A stretch of 64,000 bases of DNA from Micromonospora costi (GCF_003626655.1 NZ_RBAN01000002.1:496001-560000); one strand, 5' to 3'. Counted from the stretch's first letter, positions 19,924 to 31,066 are shown. Numbers and translations are program-made. The notes: a model not told the origin generated them from the sequence alone.

Positions 19924-20184
19924 TCAGGTGCCGCTGAGCTGGAGACGGAGCCAGAGGCCGATCCCCACGATGCAGGCGAACCAGATGATGCCCACGAGGA
20001 CGGTGTAGCGGTCGAGGTTCTTCTCCGCCACCGACGAGCCGGCCAGGCTGGAACTCACCCCGCCGCCGAACATGCTGGAGAGCCCACCGCCCTTACCTCG
20101 GTGCAGCAGGATCAGCATGGTGAGCAGGATGCTCGTGATGATCAGCAACACGATCAACGTGTATGCGAACCAGATCGGCAGCAT
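19924..20184 (-). CDS. secG: Preprotein translocase subunit SecG
   Basis: A small accessory subunit (86 aa) of the SecYEG channel. Two membrane helices are visible (about residues 4-25 and 60-80). They flank the conserved cytoplasmic LLHRGKGGGLSSMFGGG loop. It stands downstream of tpiA, as in most actinobacteria, and is probably the last gene of the glycolytic operon. The intrinsic terminator follows directly. Confidence 0.95.
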   Translation of the reverse strand: MLPIWFAYTLIVLLIITSILLTMLILLHRGKGGGLSSMFGGGVSSSLAGSSVAEKNLDRYTVLVGIIWFACIVGIGLWLRLQLSGT

Positions 20185-20279
20185 GGCTGGGGTCAGTCCT
20201 CTCGTAGCGATCCTCGCCCGGGCAGGTCGGGCACGGCGGCACCGACCGGCGGACGGGCGGAGTCAAGGATAGCGAGCGA

Positions 20280-21071
20280 TCAGCGGGCGATGTGCTCCGG
20301 GAACCGGCAGATCTGCGCGAATTCCTCGGCGTCCAGGCTGGCGCCGCCCACCAGGCCGCCGTCCACGTCCGTCTGGGACATGATCGCGGCGATGTTGGAG
20401 GCCTTGACCGAGCCGCCGTAGAGGATCCGGATCTGGTCCGCCGTGTCCTGGCCGTAGATCTCGACCAGCCGCTGGCGGACCGCCCGGCACACCTCCTGGG
20501 CGTCGTCCGGCGTCGCGGTCTTGCCGGTGCCGATCGCCCAGATCGGCTCGTACGCCACGACGATCTTGGTGGCCTGCTCGGCGGTGATCCCGCTGAGGGC
20601 GGCGACGAGCTGGTCCGCGCAGTGCGCCACGTGCCGGCCGTCCTCGCGCACGTCCAGCCCCTCACCCACGCACAGGATCGGGGTGAGCCCGTGAGTCAGC
20701 GCCGCCTTCACCTTCGCGTTGACGACCCCGTCGTCCTCGTGGTGGTAGGCCCGCCGCTCCGAGTGCCCGACCACCACGTAGGTGCAGCCCAGCTTGGCGA
20801 GCATCGGCCCGGAGATGTCGCCGGTGTACGCGCCCGAGGCGTGCGGGGAGAGGTCCTGCGCGCCGTAGCCGATCAGCAGCTTGTCGCCCTCCACCACGGT
20901 CTGCACGCTGCGCAGGTCGGTGAAGGGCGGTAGCACCACCGTCTCGACGTCGGTGAGCTGCTTCTCGGTGAGGCTGGCCGCCAGCTTCTGCACCAGGAGG
21001 TTGGCCTCGAGGTGGTTGAGGTTCATCTTCCAGTTGCCGGCCATCAGCGGCCGGCGGGTGACCTTCGCCAT
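20280..21071 (-). CDS. tpiA: Triosephosphate isomerase
   Basis: A TIM-barrel enzyme (263 aa) that interconverts dihydroxyacetone phosphate and glyceraldehyde 3-phosphate. Active-site pieces are present: AGNWKMN with the catalytic lysine near residue 14, VVGHSERR with the catalytic histidine near residue 102, [14 protein letters not shown] with the catalytic glutamate near residue 175, and the phosphate loop YGGSVKASN. The ATG at 21071 overlaps the pgk stop (TGATG). A GTG at 21074 would add one residue. Confidence 0.97.
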   Translation of the reverse strand: MAKVTRRPLMAGNWKMNLNHLEANLLVQKLAASLTEKQLTDVETVVLPPFTDLRSVQTVVEGDKLLIGYGAQDLSPHASGAYTGDISGPMLAKLGCTYVVVGHSERRAYHHEDDGVVNAKVKAALTHGLTPILCVGEGLDVREDGRHVAHCADQLVAALSGITAEQATKIVVAYEPIWAIGTGKTATPDDAQEVCRAVRQRLVEIYGQDTADQIRILYGGSVKASNIAAIMSQTDVDGGLVGGASLDAEEFAQICRFPEHIAR

Positions 21072-22270
21072 CACTTCTCCAGGGCCGCGATGCCGGGGAG
21101 GGTCTTGCCCTCCAGGTACTCCAGCGACGCGCCGCCACCGGTGGAGATGTGCCCGAAGGCGGACTCGTCGAGCCCGAGCGCCCGCACGGCCGCGGCCGAG
21201 TCACCGCCGCCGACGACGGTGAACGCGCCGGAGGAGGCGATCGCCTCGGCGACCCCGCGGGTGCCGTGGGCGAAGGGCGCCATCTCGAACACGCCCATCG
21301 GGCCGTTCCAGAAGATGGTGCGCGCCCCCTTGAGGGCGGCCGCGAACCCGGCGACCGTCTCCGGGCCGATGTCCAACCCCACCCGCTTGGTCGGGATGCC
21401 GTCGGCGCGGACCGTGTCGTGCGCCGCGTCCGGCGCGAAGGCGTCGGCGGCCACCACGTCCACCGGAAGCAGGATCTTGCCCTCGGAGCGCTCGAGGAGG
21501 TTGCGGCAGGTCTCCACCATCTCCTCCTCCAGCAGCGAGCTGCCCACCTCGTGGCCCTGCGCCTTGAGGAAGGTGAAGCACATCCCGCCGCCGATGAGCA
21601 GCCGGTCGACCTTCGGCAGCAGCGCCTCGATCACCGCGAGCTTGTCGGAGACCTTGGACCCGCCGAGCACCACCACGTACGGCCGCTCGGGGTCACCGGT
21701 GAGCGTGGAGAGGACCTCCACCTCGCGCAGCACCAGCCGGCCCGCGACGTGCGGCAGCCGCGCCGGCACGTCGTAGACGCTGGCGTGCTTGCGGTGCACG
21801 GCGCCGAACGCGTCGTCGACGTACGCCTCGCCGAACGCGGCCAGCTGGTCGGCGAACGCGCCCCGCTCGGCGTCGTCCTTGCTGGTCTCGCCGGCGTTGA
21901 ACCGCAGGTTCTCCAGCAGCGCGACCTCGCCGTCGGCGAGCGCGTCCACCGTGGAACGGGCCGAGTCGCCGACCGTGTCGGTGGCGAAGTGCACCGGCGC
22001 GCCGAGCAGCTCACCCAGCCGGTCGGCGACCGGCCGGAGGCTGAACTGCGGGTCCGGCGTGCCCTTCGGCCGGCCCAGGTGCGAGCAGACGACCACCTTC
22101 GCGCCGCCCTGGACGAGCGCGCTGAGGGTCGGCAGGACGGCGCGGATCCGGCCGTCGTCAGTGATCGCGCCATTCTGCTTGTCGAGCGGGACGTTCAGGT
22201 CGGCGCGCACCAGCACGCGCCGACCCGACACCCCCTCGGCGAGCAGGTCGTCGAGGTTGCGGATGCTCAC
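21071..22270 (-). CDS. pgk: Phosphoglycerate kinase
   Basis: A monomeric two-domain kinase (399 aa) of lower glycolysis. The N-terminal signature is [15 protein letters not shown] near residue 18. SHLGRPKG binds phosphoglycerate, GGSKVSDK begins the nucleotide half, and [13 protein letters not shown] is the glycine-rich C-terminal loop. The start is GTG at 22270. It lies 48 bases after gap and is coupled to tpiA by a one-base overlap. Confidence 0.97.
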   Translation of the reverse strand: MSIRNLDDLLAEGVSGRRVLVRADLNVPLDKQNGAITDDGRIRAVLPTLSALVQGGAKVVVCSHLGRPKGTPDPQFSLRPVADRLGELLGAPVHFATDTVGDSARSTVDALADGEVALLENLRFNAGETSKDDAERGAFADQLAAFGEAYVDDAFGAVHRKHASVYDVPARLPHVAGRLVLREVEVLSTLTGDPERPYVVVLGGSKVSDKLAVIEALLPKVDRLLIGGGMCFTFLKAQGHEVGSSLLEEEMVETCRNLLERSEGKILLPVDVVAADAFAPDAAHDTVRADGIPTKRVGLDIGPETVAGFAAALKGARTIFWNGPMGVFEMAPFAHGTRGVAEAIASSGAFTVVGGGDSAAAVRALGLDESAFGHISTGGGASLEYLEGKTLPGIAALEK

Positions 22271-22318
22271 CGCGCTAGCCCTCCGTTCGTGACTGCGGGG
22301 CTCGCAGGCTCATCGCAC

Positions 22319-23652
<1,334 letters not shown>

Positions 23653-24633
23653 TCAGACCACGAGCATGTCGGGCGTGACGGCCGCTTCCGTATCCGGGAT
23701 ACCCAGGTCACGGGCCCGCTTGTCGGCCAGCGCCAGCAGCCGGCGGATCCGCCCGGCGATGGCGTCCTTGGTCAGCGGCGGGTCGGCGAGCGCGCCCAAC
23801 TCCTCCAGGGAGGCCTGGCGGTGCTCCAGCCGCAGCTGGCCGGCCGAGGTGAGGTGGTTCGGGGCGTCGTCGGCGAGGATCTCCAGCGCCCGGGTGACGC
23901 GGGCCGCGGCGGCCACCGCGGCGCGCGCCGACCGGCGCAGGTTCGCGTCGTCGAAGTTCGCCAGCCGGTTCGCCGTGGCCCGCACCTCGCGGCGGACCCG
24001 GCGCTCCTCCCACGCCAGCACGCTGGAGTGGGCCCCGATACGGGTGAGCAGCGCGGCGATCGCGTCGCCGTCCTTGACCACCACCCGGTCCACGCCGCGC
24101 ACCTCGCGGTTCTTCGCGGTGATGCCAATGCGGCGGGCGGCGCCGACCAGCGCCAGCGCCGACTCGGGGCCGGGGCAGGTGATCTCCAGCGCGCTGGACC
24201 GGCCCGGCTCGGTGAGCGAGCCGTGGGCCATGAACGCGCCCCGCCAGGCGGAGACGGCGCAGCAGACGTTCGCGGCGACCACGTGCGGCGGCAGGCCGCG
24301 CACCGGCCGGCCCCGCACGTCGAGCAGGCCGGTCTGCCGGGCGAGCGCCTCGCCGTCCTTGACCACCCGCACGATGAAGTGGCTGCCCTTGCGCAGCCCG
24401 CCCGAGGCGAGCACGTGGATCTCGCTGGGGTAGCCGTAGACCTCGGCGATCTCCCGCCGGAGCCTGCGGGCCACCGCCCCGGTGTCGAGTTCGGCCTCGA
24501 CCACCACGCGGCCGGACACGATGTGCAGGCCGCCGGCGAAGCGCAGCAGCGCCGCCATCTCCGCCCGCCGGCAGCAGGGCTTGGGCACGTCGACCCGACT
24601 CAGCTCGTCCTTGACCGCAGCCGTCATCGCCAT
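23653..24633 (-). CDS. whiA: Sporulation regulator WhiA
   Basis: WhiA (326 aa) is a DNA-binding protein with a degenerate LAGLIDADG homing-endonuclease fold at the N terminus and a C-terminal helix-turn-helix. With WhiB it activates sporulation septation genes in actinomycetes. Diagnostic blocks are [23 protein letters not shown] (split here), [18 protein letters not shown], and the HTH around [18 protein letters not shown] near residue 290. ATG at 24633 has AGGGGA about six bases upstream; a start five codons earlier is weaker. It lies 54 bases after yvcK, in the conserved rapZ-yvcK-whiA order. Confidence 0.94.
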   Translation of the reverse strand: MAMTAAVKDELSRVDVPKPCCRRAEMAALLRFAGGLHIVSGRVVVEAELDTGAVARRLRREIAEVYGYPSEIHVLASGGLRKGSHFIVRVVKDGEALARQTGLLDVRGRPVRGLPPHVVAANVCCAVSAWRGAFMAHGSLTEPGRSSALEITCPGPESALALVGAARRIGITAKNREVRGVDRVVVKDGDAIAALLTRIGAHSSVLAWEERRVRREVRATANRLANFDDANLRRSARAAVAAAARVTRALEILADDAPNHLTSAGQLRLEHRQASLEELGALADPPLTKDAIAGRIRRLLALADKRARDLGIPDTEAAVTPDMLVV

Positions 24634-24687
24634 TGTGCGTCCCCTCACGGACCGGTTCCGGCGTGTCGCCGGAGATTACGTACGTGT

Positions 24688-25797
24688 CTAACGATCGGCG
24701 CCCAGGACAGGCACCAGTGCGGCGCCCAGGGCGGCTGGATCATGGCGGGGAGCGCCGTCGGGGACGGCGACGGGGGCGAGGACCAGCCGGGCACCCAGCG
24801 ATTCTGCCGCACGTTCGACCGGTTCGGGGTCACCCACCGCCTTCGCGTCTGCCAGGACGTGATCGACTTTCAGCTCCGGCAGGTACCAGCGCAACGCGGC
24901 CAGGTGGTCGGCCACGGAGAGGCGCTGGGTCTCCTTCTCCGCGGCGAGGTTCAGCGTGACCAGCCGCCGGGCCGGGCTCGACACGATCGCGTCGGCGAGC
25001 TGTGGCACCAGCAGGTGCGGCAGGACGCTCGTGTACCAGCTGCCCGGGCCGAAGATCAGCCAGTCGGCGGCGCCGATCGCCTCGACGGCCTCCGGGCACG
25101 CCTCCGGCGCGGCGGGCGTCAACCGCAGCGACTCGACGCGGCCGGTGGTGACCGCCACCTGGTGCTGGCCGGAGATCGTCCGCACCTCGTCGGGCCGGTC
25201 GGGGTCGGCGCCGCGGACCTGCGCCTCGATCCCCACCGGCTGGCAGGACATGGGCAGCACCCGACCCACCGCGCCGAGCATCGCGCCGGCGTGTTCGAGA
25301 GCGGCCACCGGGTCGCCGAGCAGTTCCATCAGGCCGCAGAGCACGAGGTTGCCGACGGCGTGGCCGGCCAGGCCGTCGCCGGTCGGCGCGGGCGAGTCGG
25401 CGCCGGCCGGGGGGTCCGCGCCGGCCGGGTCGGTCGCCGCGTCCCGGGCGGACGGGCCCACTGCGGCTTTCGGGCCGGCCGTGACTTTCGGGGCGGCCCC
25501 TGCTTTCAGGCCGGCCGCGGCTTTCGGGGCGGACACCTCGGCGAAGCGGTGCTGGAAGAGCCCGGCGCTGCGCCGCGTGGCGGGGTGGTCGCCGGCCAGC
25601 GCGACCAGCGCCTGCCGCAGGTCACCCGGGGGCAGGCCGCCCCGCTCGGCGCGCAGGCGGCCGCTGGAGCCACCGTCGTCGCCGACCGTCACCACGGCCG
25701 TGATGTCCAGGTCCAGCTCCGGGGCGCACCGGCGCAGCGCCCGCAGCGAGGCGGAGAGCCCGTGGCCGCCGCCGAAGGCCACCACCCGCGTCGTCAT
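24688..25797 (-). CDS. yvcK: YvcK/CofD-family protein with repeat insertion
   Basis: A UDP-GlcNAc-binding regulator of carbon flux and cell-wall growth in relatives (369 aa). The core motifs are VVAFGGGHGLSASLRALR at the N terminus, VTVGDDGGSSGRLR near residue 40, GHAVGNLVLCGL, and IFGPGSWYTSVLPHLL. Oddity: between LFQHRF and the GHAVGNL motif, about residues 87-142 form a low-complexity Ala/Gly/Pro/Lys insertion. It includes four six-residue repeats (PKAAAG-like) that ordinary YvcK proteins lack. The ATG at 25797 overlaps the rapZ stop by four bases. Confidence 0.92.
   Translation of the reverse strand: MTTRVVAFGGGHGLSASLRALRRCAPELDLDITAVVTVGDDGGSSGRLRAERGGLPPGDLRQALVALAGDHPATRRSAGLFQHRFAEVSAPKAAAGLKAGAAPKVTAGPKAAVGPSARDAATDPAGADPPAGADSPAPTGDGLAGHAVGNLVLCGLMELLGDPVAALEHAGAMLGAVGRVLPMSCQPVGIEAQVRGADPDRPDEVRTISGQHQVAVTTGRVESLRLTPAAPEACPEAVEAIGAADWLIFGPGSWYTSVLPHLLVPQLADAIVSSPARRLVTLNLAAEKETQRLSVADHLAALRWYLPELKVDHVLADAKAVGDPEPVERAAESLGARLVLAPVAVPDGAPRHDPAALGAALVPVLGADR
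25467..25538. repeat. Four 18-bp in-frame tandem repeats in yvcK
   Basis: Four units of CTTTCGGGGCGG followed by six variable bases (25467-25484, 25485-25502, 25503-25520, 25521-25538) encode the hexapeptide repeats of the YvcK insertion. The period keeps the reading frame. Confidence 0.85.
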
Positions 25798-26726
25798 TCC
25801 CGCCCCAGGTCGCGGTGCTGGGCGTTGGCGGCGAGCCCGGACTGGCGCAGCCGGGCGGCCAACTCCTCGGCGATCGCCACGCTGCGGTGCTTGCCGCCGG
25901 TGCAGCCGACGGCCACGGTCAGGTAGCGCTTGCCCTCCCGCTCGAAACCGACGGTGGTGGCGTTGACCAGGTCGGCGTACGAGGCCACGAAGGCGTCCGC
26001 CCCCTCCTGGCCGAGCACGTACGCGCTCACCGCCTCCTCCCGGCCGGTGTGCTCACGCAGTTCCGGCACCCAGTACGGGTTCGGCAGGAAACGGGCGTCC
26101 AACACGAAGTCGGCATCCGGCGGCAGGCCGTACTTGAAGCCGAAGGACAGCACGGTGACGCGCAGCCGGCGGGCGTCCTCGCCGCCGAACAGCTCCTCGA
26201 TGCGGCGGCGGAGCTGGTTCACGTTCAGGTGGCTGGTGTCGATGATCACGTCGGCCTGGTCGCGGGCCTCCTCCAGCAGGCCACGCTCGACCGCGATGCC
26301 GTCGGCGAGCCGCCCGTCGCCCTGCAACGGGTGGGAACGCCGGACGCTCTCGAACCGGCGGATCAGCACCTCGTCGTCGGCGTCGACGAAAACCACCCGG
26401 GGCGAGAATCCCCGGTCCTTGAGGGCCCGGATCGCACCGGCCAGATCCGTGGAGAAGGCACGGGACCGCACGTCGAGCACCATCGCGGTCCGGCGGGCCG
26501 CCCCGCCGGCCTTGAAGGCCAGCTCCGCCATGTCGAGCATGAGCGCCTGCGGTAGGTTGTCGACCACGTAGTAGCCGACGTTCTCCAACGCCCGGGCCAC
26601 CGTGCTGCGCCCGCCGCCGGAGAGCCCGGTGACCACCACGAGGGTGGTGTCCGACTCCGCCGGGGCCCCGGCCAGCGTCTCCGCCGAGGTGTCGTGCCGT
26701 CCCTCGGCTGTGCGCGCCTCGCTCAC
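25794..26726 (-). CDS. rapZ: RapZ/YvcJ-family RNase adapter / nucleotide-binding protein
   Basis: A P-loop protein (310 aa); relatives bind nucleotides and, in enterobacteria, guide RNase E on glmZ RNA. The P-loop is GLSGGGRST near residue 34, with arginine in place of the usual lysine, as is common in actinobacterial members. The C-terminal domain carries SFGFKYGLPPDADFVLDARF and the conserved GCTGGKHRSV near residue 285. GTG at 26726 starts it; about 25 variable residues precede the P-loop. It heads rapZ-yvcK-whiA and is divergent from recQ. Confidence 0.94.
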   Translation of the reverse strand: MSEARTAEGRHDTSAETLAGAPAESDTTLVVVTGLSGGGRSTVARALENVGYYVVDNLPQALMLDMAELAFKAGGAARRTAMVLDVRSRAFSTDLAGAIRALKDRGFSPRVVFVDADDEVLIRRFESVRRSHPLQGDGRLADGIAVERGLLEEARDQADVIIDTSHLNVNQLRRRIEELFGGEDARRLRVTVLSFGFKYGLPPDADFVLDARFLPNPYWVPELREHTGREEAVSAYVLGQEGADAFVASYADLVNATTVGFEREGKRYLTVAVGCTGGKHRSVAIAEELAARLRQSGLAANAQHRDLGRE

Positions 26727-26858
26727 CCACTACCCCCAAGCCGTGACCCGCGGCCGATTTCCCGGCCGCCAACGGTCAAACAGCGACTCTATCCCGGGTA
26801 TGCCCGCCTCGGCCGGCATGCCCCAGGGGCACCACCCGCACCGTGTATCACGCGGTCG

Positions 26859-26881
26859 TGGTCGGTGCCGGCTCGTACACT
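26859..26881 (+). promoter_or_regulatory. RecA-NDp/PafBC-type promoter of recQ
   Basis: TGGTCGGTG (26859-26867), eight bases, then TACACT (26876-26881) matches the mycobacterial RecA-independent damage promoter form TTGTCRGTG-N8-TAnnnT with one mismatch in the upstream element. The recQ ATG follows six bases after the -10, so the transcript would be leaderless. Confidence 0.65.
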
Positions 26882-26887
26882 TCCCGG

Positions 26888-28726
26888 ATGGCCTCCCCCA
26901 CCGAGCTGCGCACCTCCGAGGCCCTGGAGGTGCTGCGCCGGGTCTTCGGTTACGACACCTTCCGCGGCTTCCAGCAGGACGTCGTCGACCACGTGGTGGC
27001 CGGCGGCGACGCCCTGGTGCTGATGCCGACCGGCGGCGGCAAGTCACTCTGCTACCAGATCCCGGCGCTGGTACGCCCCGGCGTGGCCGTCGTCGTCTCC
27101 CCGCTGATCGCGCTCATGCAGGACCAGGTCGACGCGCTGACCGCGGTCGGCGTCCGCGCCGGCTTCCTCAACTCGACGCTCGACCTGGACGCCCGCCGCC
27201 GCGTCGAGGCGGCCTTCCTGGCCGGTGAGCTGGACCTGCTCTACCTCGCGCCGGAGGCGCTCGGCGCCCGGGGCACCGTCCAGCTGCTCGACCGGGGCAA
27301 GATCGCGCTGTTCGCGATCGACGAGGCGCACTGCGTGTCCCAGTGGGGGCACGACTTCCGGCCGGACTACCTGGCCCTGTCGATGCTGCACGAGCGGTGG
27401 CCGGACGTGCCGCGCATCGCGCTGACCGCCACCGCGACGAGCGCCACCCGCGCCGAGATCGCCACCCGGCTCGACCTGACCGGCGCCCGGCACTTCGTGG
27501 CCAGTTTCGACCGGCCCAACATCCAGTACCGGATCGTCCCCAAGCGGGAGCCCCGCAAGCAGCTGCTGAGCCTGCTGCGCGACGAGCACCCGGGCGACGC
27601 CGGCATCGTTTACTGCCTCTCCCGCGCCTCGGTGGAGAAGACCGCCGAGTTCCTCACCGCCAACGGCGTCGCCGCGCTGCCGTACCACGCGGGCCTCGAC
27701 GCGGCCACGCGCGCGGCCAACCAGCAGCGTTTCCTACGCGAGGACGGGCTCGTGATGGTCGCCACGATCGCGTTCGGCATGGGCATCGACAAGCCGGACG
27801 TGCGCTTCGTCGCCCACCTCGACCTGCCCAAGTCGGTGGAGGGCTACTACCAGGAGACCGGCCGCGCCGGGCGGGACGGCCTGCCGTCCACGGCCTGGCT
27901 GGCGTACGGGCTCCAGGACGTCGTCCAGCAGCGGAAGCTGATCGAGACCTCCGACGGCGACGCGGCGCACCGCCGGGGGCTGGCCCGGCACCTGGACGCC
28001 ATGCTGGCGCTCTGCGAGACGGTCCGCTGCCGCCGGGCCCAGCTGCTGGAGTACTTCGGCGAGCCGGCCACCGGCCCCTGCGGCCACTGCGACACCTGCC
28101 TGGAGCCGCCGGAGTCGTGGGACGGCACGATCGCCGCCCAGAAGCTGCTCTCCACCGTGTACCGGCTCGACCGCGAACGCAACCAGCGCTTCGGGGCCGG
28201 GCACTGCATCGACATCCTGCTCGGGCGGCGCACCGAGAAGGTGACCCAGTTCGGCCACGACTCGCTGACCGTCTTCGGCGTCGGCGAGGACCTGCGGGAG
28301 GCCGAGTGGCGCGGGGTGGTCCGGCAACTGCTCGCCGAGGGGCTGCTCGCGGTCGAGGGCGACTACGGGACCCTGGTGCTCACCGACACCAGCGCCGAGG
28401 TGCTGGGCCGCCGGCGCACCGTGATGATGCGGCGCGAGCCCGAGCGGCCCGCGTCCACCCGCTCCGGCCGGTCCCGCGCCGCCACGGCGGTCGCCGACCT
28501 GCCGCCCGCCGCGGCCCCGGTGTTCGAACGGCTCCGCGCCTGGCGCGCCGCGGCCGCGAAGGAGCAGGGCGTGCCGGCGTACGTCATCTTCCACGACGCG
28601 ACGCTGCGCCAGATCGCCACCGACGCGCCCACCTCACTGGCCGAGCTGTCCCGGGTCAGCGGGGTGGGCGAGAACAAGCTCGCGAAGTACGGCGAGCAGA
28701 TCCTGGCCGTCCTCGCCGCCGAGTAG
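26888..28726 (+). CDS. recQ: ATP-dependent DNA helicase RecQ
   Basis: A 3'-5' superfamily 2 helicase (612 aa) for recombination and fork repair. In order: Walker [15 protein letters not shown] near residue 48, DEAHC box near residue 147, helicase C-terminal domain with [17 protein letters not shown] and [10 protein letters not shown], a zinc-binding CGHCDTC segment near residue 398, a winged helix, and a C-terminal HRDC domain ending [18 protein letters not shown] at 26888 is chosen because of the promoter just upstream; GTG at 26843 would add 15 residues. It separates uvrC from rapZ, which are adjacent in many actinobacteria. Confidence 0.95.
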   Translation: MASPTELRTSEALEVLRRVFGYDTFRGFQQDVVDHVVAGGDALVLMPTGGGKSLCYQIPALVRPGVAVVVSPLIALMQDQVDALTAVGVRAGFLNSTLDLDARRRVEAAFLAGELDLLYLAPEALGARGTVQLLDRGKIALFAIDEAHCVSQWGHDFRPDYLALSMLHERWPDVPRIALTATATSATRAEIATRLDLTGARHFVASFDRPNIQYRIVPKREPRKQLLSLLRDEHPGDAGIVYCLSRASVEKTAEFLTANGVAALPYHAGLDAATRAANQQRFLREDGLVMVATIAFGMGIDKPDVRFVAHLDLPKSVEGYYQETGRAGRDGLPSTAWLAYGLQDVVQQRKLIETSDGDAAHRRGLARHLDAMLALCETVRCRRAQLLEYFGEPATGPCGHCDTCLEPPESWDGTIAAQKLLSTVYRLDRERNQRFGAGHCIDILLGRRTEKVTQFGHDSLTVFGVGEDLREAEWRGVVRQLLAEGLLAVEGDYGTLVLTDTSAEVLGRRRTVMMRREPERPASTRSGRSRAATAVADLPPAAAPVFERLRAWRAAAAKEQGVPAYVIFHDATLRQIATDAPTSLAELSRVSGVGENKLAKYGEQILAVLAAE

Positions 28727-28750
28727 CGCGGCGATCCCGGTCCGGGCGGG

Positions 28751-28850
28751 CCTCGGCGCCGCCGGGTGGGCCTCGGCGCCGCCGGGTGGGCCTCGGCGCC
28801 GCCGGGTGGGCCTCGGCGCCGCCGGGTGGGGCTCGGCGCCGCCGGGCGGT
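28751..28850. repeat. Five-copy 20-bp tandem repeat after recQ
   Basis: The unit CCTCGGCGCCGCCGGGTGGG is repeated exactly four times (28751-28830), and a fifth copy has three changes. It fills much of the 179-base gap between the convergent recQ and uvrC stops and is a likely variable-number repeat. Confidence 0.92.
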
Positions 28851-28905
28851 GCCGAGTGGCGCCGGTGCCGGGTGGACGCCGAGGCCGGGTGGCGCCGGGG
28901 CCGGG

Positions 28906-30882
28906 TCAGTCGGCGGACGGGATCTTCCGCTCGCCGTCGAGGGCGGCGAGGATCGCCTCGGCCGTGCGCCGGCCGACCCCCGGCACCTCGGTGATCTCCT
29001 CGACGGTCGCCGCGGACAGCCGCTTCAGCGAGCCGAAGTGGCGCAGCAGCGCCTTGCGCCGCACCTCCCCCAGCCCGGGCACCGTGTCCAGCGCCGACTG
29101 GGTCATCCGCTTCGAGCGGCGCTGCCGGTGGAACGTGATCGCGAACCGGTGTGCCTCGTCGCGTACGCGTTGCAGCAGGTAGAGGCCCTCGGAGTTGCGG
29201 GGCAGGATGACGGGGAACTCGTCGTCGGGCAGCCACACCTCCTCCAGTCGCTTGGCCAGCCCGCACAACGCCACGTCGTCGATGCCCAGCTCGGCGAGCG
29301 CCTGGGCGGCCGCCGCGACCTGCGGGGGACCGCCGTCGACCACCACCAGCTGCGGCGGGTACGCGAACTTGCGCGGCCGCCCCGTGGTCGGGTCGACCAG
29401 CGCGCCGATCCGCGGCTCGTCGTCGGCCTGCCCGGCCGGGGCCTCCGGGTCGTCGGCCGACTCGACGCCCGCCTCGCCGGTTTCGGCGCGCGCGTCGAGG
29501 TAGCGGGCGAACCGGCGGCGCAGCACCTCGGACATCGCGGAGAGGTCGTCGGTGGCGCCCCGGATGATGAACCGCCGGTACTCGCTCTTGCGCGGCAGCC
29601 CGTCCTCGAAGACGACCATGCTGGCCACCACGTCGGTGCCCTGGATCTGGGAGATGTCGAAGCACTCGATGCGCAGCGGCGACGTACGCATGCCGAGCGC
29701 GTCGCTGATCTCGTCGAGCGCCTTGCCGCGGGTGGTGAGGTCGCCGGCGCGGCGCAGCTTGTGCCGGGCCAGGGCGTCCTTCGCGTTGCGCTCGACCGTC
29801 TCCATGAGGGCCCGCTTGTCGCCGCGCTGCGGCACCCGCAGGGTCACCCGGCTGCCCCGGTGACTGGACAGCCAGTCGGCCAGCGCGTCGGCGTCGGCCG
29901 GCAGCTCCGGGACCAGCAGCTCCCGGGGGACGTCGGCCTCGCCGTGCTCGCCCCCGTAGACCTGCGTGCAGAAGTGGTGCACGAGGTCGCCGACGCTCAG
30001 CTCCTCGTTCTTCTCCACCACCCAGCCGCGCTGGCCGCGGACCCGGCCGTCACGGACGTGGAACACCTGCACGGCCGCCTCGAGCGGGTCGTCGGCGAAC
30101 GCCACCACGTCGGCGTCGGTGCCGTCGCCGAGCACCACGGTCTGCTTCTCCATGGCCCGGCGCAGCGCCGCGATGTCGTCGCGCAGCCGCGCGGCCCGCT
30201 CGAACTCCAGCTGCTCGCTGGCCTCGGTCATCTCCCGTTCGAGCTTGCGGACCATCGTGTCGGTGCGACCGGCCATGAAGTCGCAGAACTGCTCGACGAT
30301 CTCGCGGTGCTCCTCGGCGGAGACGGTGCCGACGCACGGCGCCGAGCACTTGCCGATGTAGCCGAGCAGGCAGGGGCGGCCCACCTGGCCGGCGCGCTTG
30401 AAGACGCCGCCGGAGCAGGTGCGGGCCGGGAAGACCCGCAACAGCAGGTCGAGCGTCTCGCGGATGGCCCAGGCGTGCGAGTACGGCCCGAAGTAGCGCA
30501 CCCCCTTGCGCTTGGCGCCGCGCATGACCTGCAGCCGCGGGTACTCCTCGTCGAGGGTCACGGCCAGGTAGGGGTAGGACTTGTCGTCGCGGTAGCGGAC
30601 GTTGAACCGCGGGTCGTACTGCTTGATCCAGGTGAACTCCTGCTGGAGCGCCTCGACCTCGGTGCCCACCGTGATCCAGTCGACGGACTCGGCGGTGGTC
30701 ACCATCTGCCGGGTGCGCTCGTGCAGGTTCCAGATGTCACCGAAGTAGGAGTTGAGTCGGCTGCGCAGGTTCTTCGCCTTGCCGACGTAGATCACCCGGC
30801 CGGTGCCGTCCCGGAAGCGGTAGACCCCCGGCGACTCCGGGATGGTGCCGGGCGCGGGACGGTAGGTCGAGGGGTCTGCCAC
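28906..30882 (-). CDS. uvrC: Excinuclease ABC subunit C
   Basis: The dual-incision nuclease of nucleotide excision repair (658 aa). The GIY-YIG domain is at residues 15-95 ([20 protein letters not shown]). A UVR/UvrB-binding segment [19 protein letters not shown] lies near residue 215. The RNase H-like nuclease includes [19 protein letters not shown] and VDGGPPQV near residue 550, and a helix-hairpin-helix pair ends the protein ([19 protein letters not shown]). A linker of about 30 acidic residues ([20 protein letters not shown]) precedes the last blocks. The GTG at 30882 stands seven bases after a damage-type -10 box, implying a leaderless mRNA. Confidence 0.96.
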   Translation of the reverse strand: MADPSTYRPAPGTIPESPGVYRFRDGTGRVIYVGKAKNLRSRLNSYFGDIWNLHERTRQMVTTAESVDWITVGTEVEALQQEFTWIKQYDPRFNVRYRDDKSYPYLAVTLDEEYPRLQVMRGAKRKGVRYFGPYSHAWAIRETLDLLLRVFPARTCSGGVFKRAGQVGRPCLLGYIGKCSAPCVGTVSAEEHREIVEQFCDFMAGRTDTMVRKLEREMTEASEQLEFERAARLRDDIAALRRAMEKQTVVLGDGTDADVVAFADDPLEAAVQVFHVRDGRVRGQRGWVVEKNEELSVGDLVHHFCTQVYGGEHGEADVPRELLVPELPADADALADWLSSHRGSRVTLRVPQRGDKRALMETVERNAKDALARHKLRRAGDLTTRGKALDEISDALGMRTSPLRIECFDISQIQGTDVVASMVVFEDGLPRKSEYRRFIIRGATDDLSAMSEVLRRRFARYLDARAETGEAGVESADDPEAPAGQADDEPRIGALVDPTTGRPRKFAYPPQLVVVDGGPPQVAAAAQALAELGIDDVALCGLAKRLEEVWLPDDEFPVILPRNSEGLYLLQRVRDEAHRFAITFHRQRRSKRMTQSALDTVPGLGEVRRKALLRHFGSLKRLSAATVEEITEVPGVGRRTAEAILAALDGERKIPSAD

Positions 30883-30889
30883 GGCTGCA

Positions 30890-30912
30890 AGCCTAGTCCG
30901 CGCCACCGACGA
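30890..30912 (-). promoter_or_regulatory. RecA-NDp/PafBC-type promoter of uvrC
   Basis: On the minus strand TCGTCGGTG (30912-30904), eight bases, then TAGGCT (30895-30890) fits TTGTCRGTG-N8-TAnnnT with one mismatch and exact spacing. The GTG start of uvrC is seven bases downstream. Confidence 0.7.
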
Positions 30913-30938
30913 TCTCGGCCGCGCGCCGGGCCGTCCGA

Positions 30939-31022
30939 CCCCGTCGATCATGCACATGTGGTGGCCCACAAACAGTCACAGAAGCGGGCGCACCGGGCAC
31001 CACAACTGCATGATCGACGGGG
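30939..31022 (-). terminator. Long inverted repeat after the Rieske lipoprotein gene
   Basis: Outer arms CCCCGTCGATCATGCA (30939-30954) and the perfect complement (31007-31022) continue, after two mismatches, into a TGTGGTG/CACCACA stem. It lies between the Rieske stop at 31067 and the uvrC promoter and would insulate uvrC. It belongs to the GATC-containing 3'-end repeats. Confidence 0.7.
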
Positions 31023-31056
31023 TGGGGTGGGGGTGGGGTGGGGTGGGTGGGGCGGG
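31019..31056 (+). other. Eight-tract G-quadruplex motif
   Basis: Eight runs of three to five G are separated by single T or C bases on the plus strand, directly after the inverted repeat and 11 bases beyond the Rieske gene's stop codon. One-base loops predict a very stable quadruplex in single-stranded DNA; the minus-strand transcript would be C-rich here. Confidence 0.7.
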
Positions 31057-31066
31057 ACAGGGTGGG

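Noticed and set aside
28751..28850. CRISPR array
   Set aside because: The repeats are contiguous, with no spacers.
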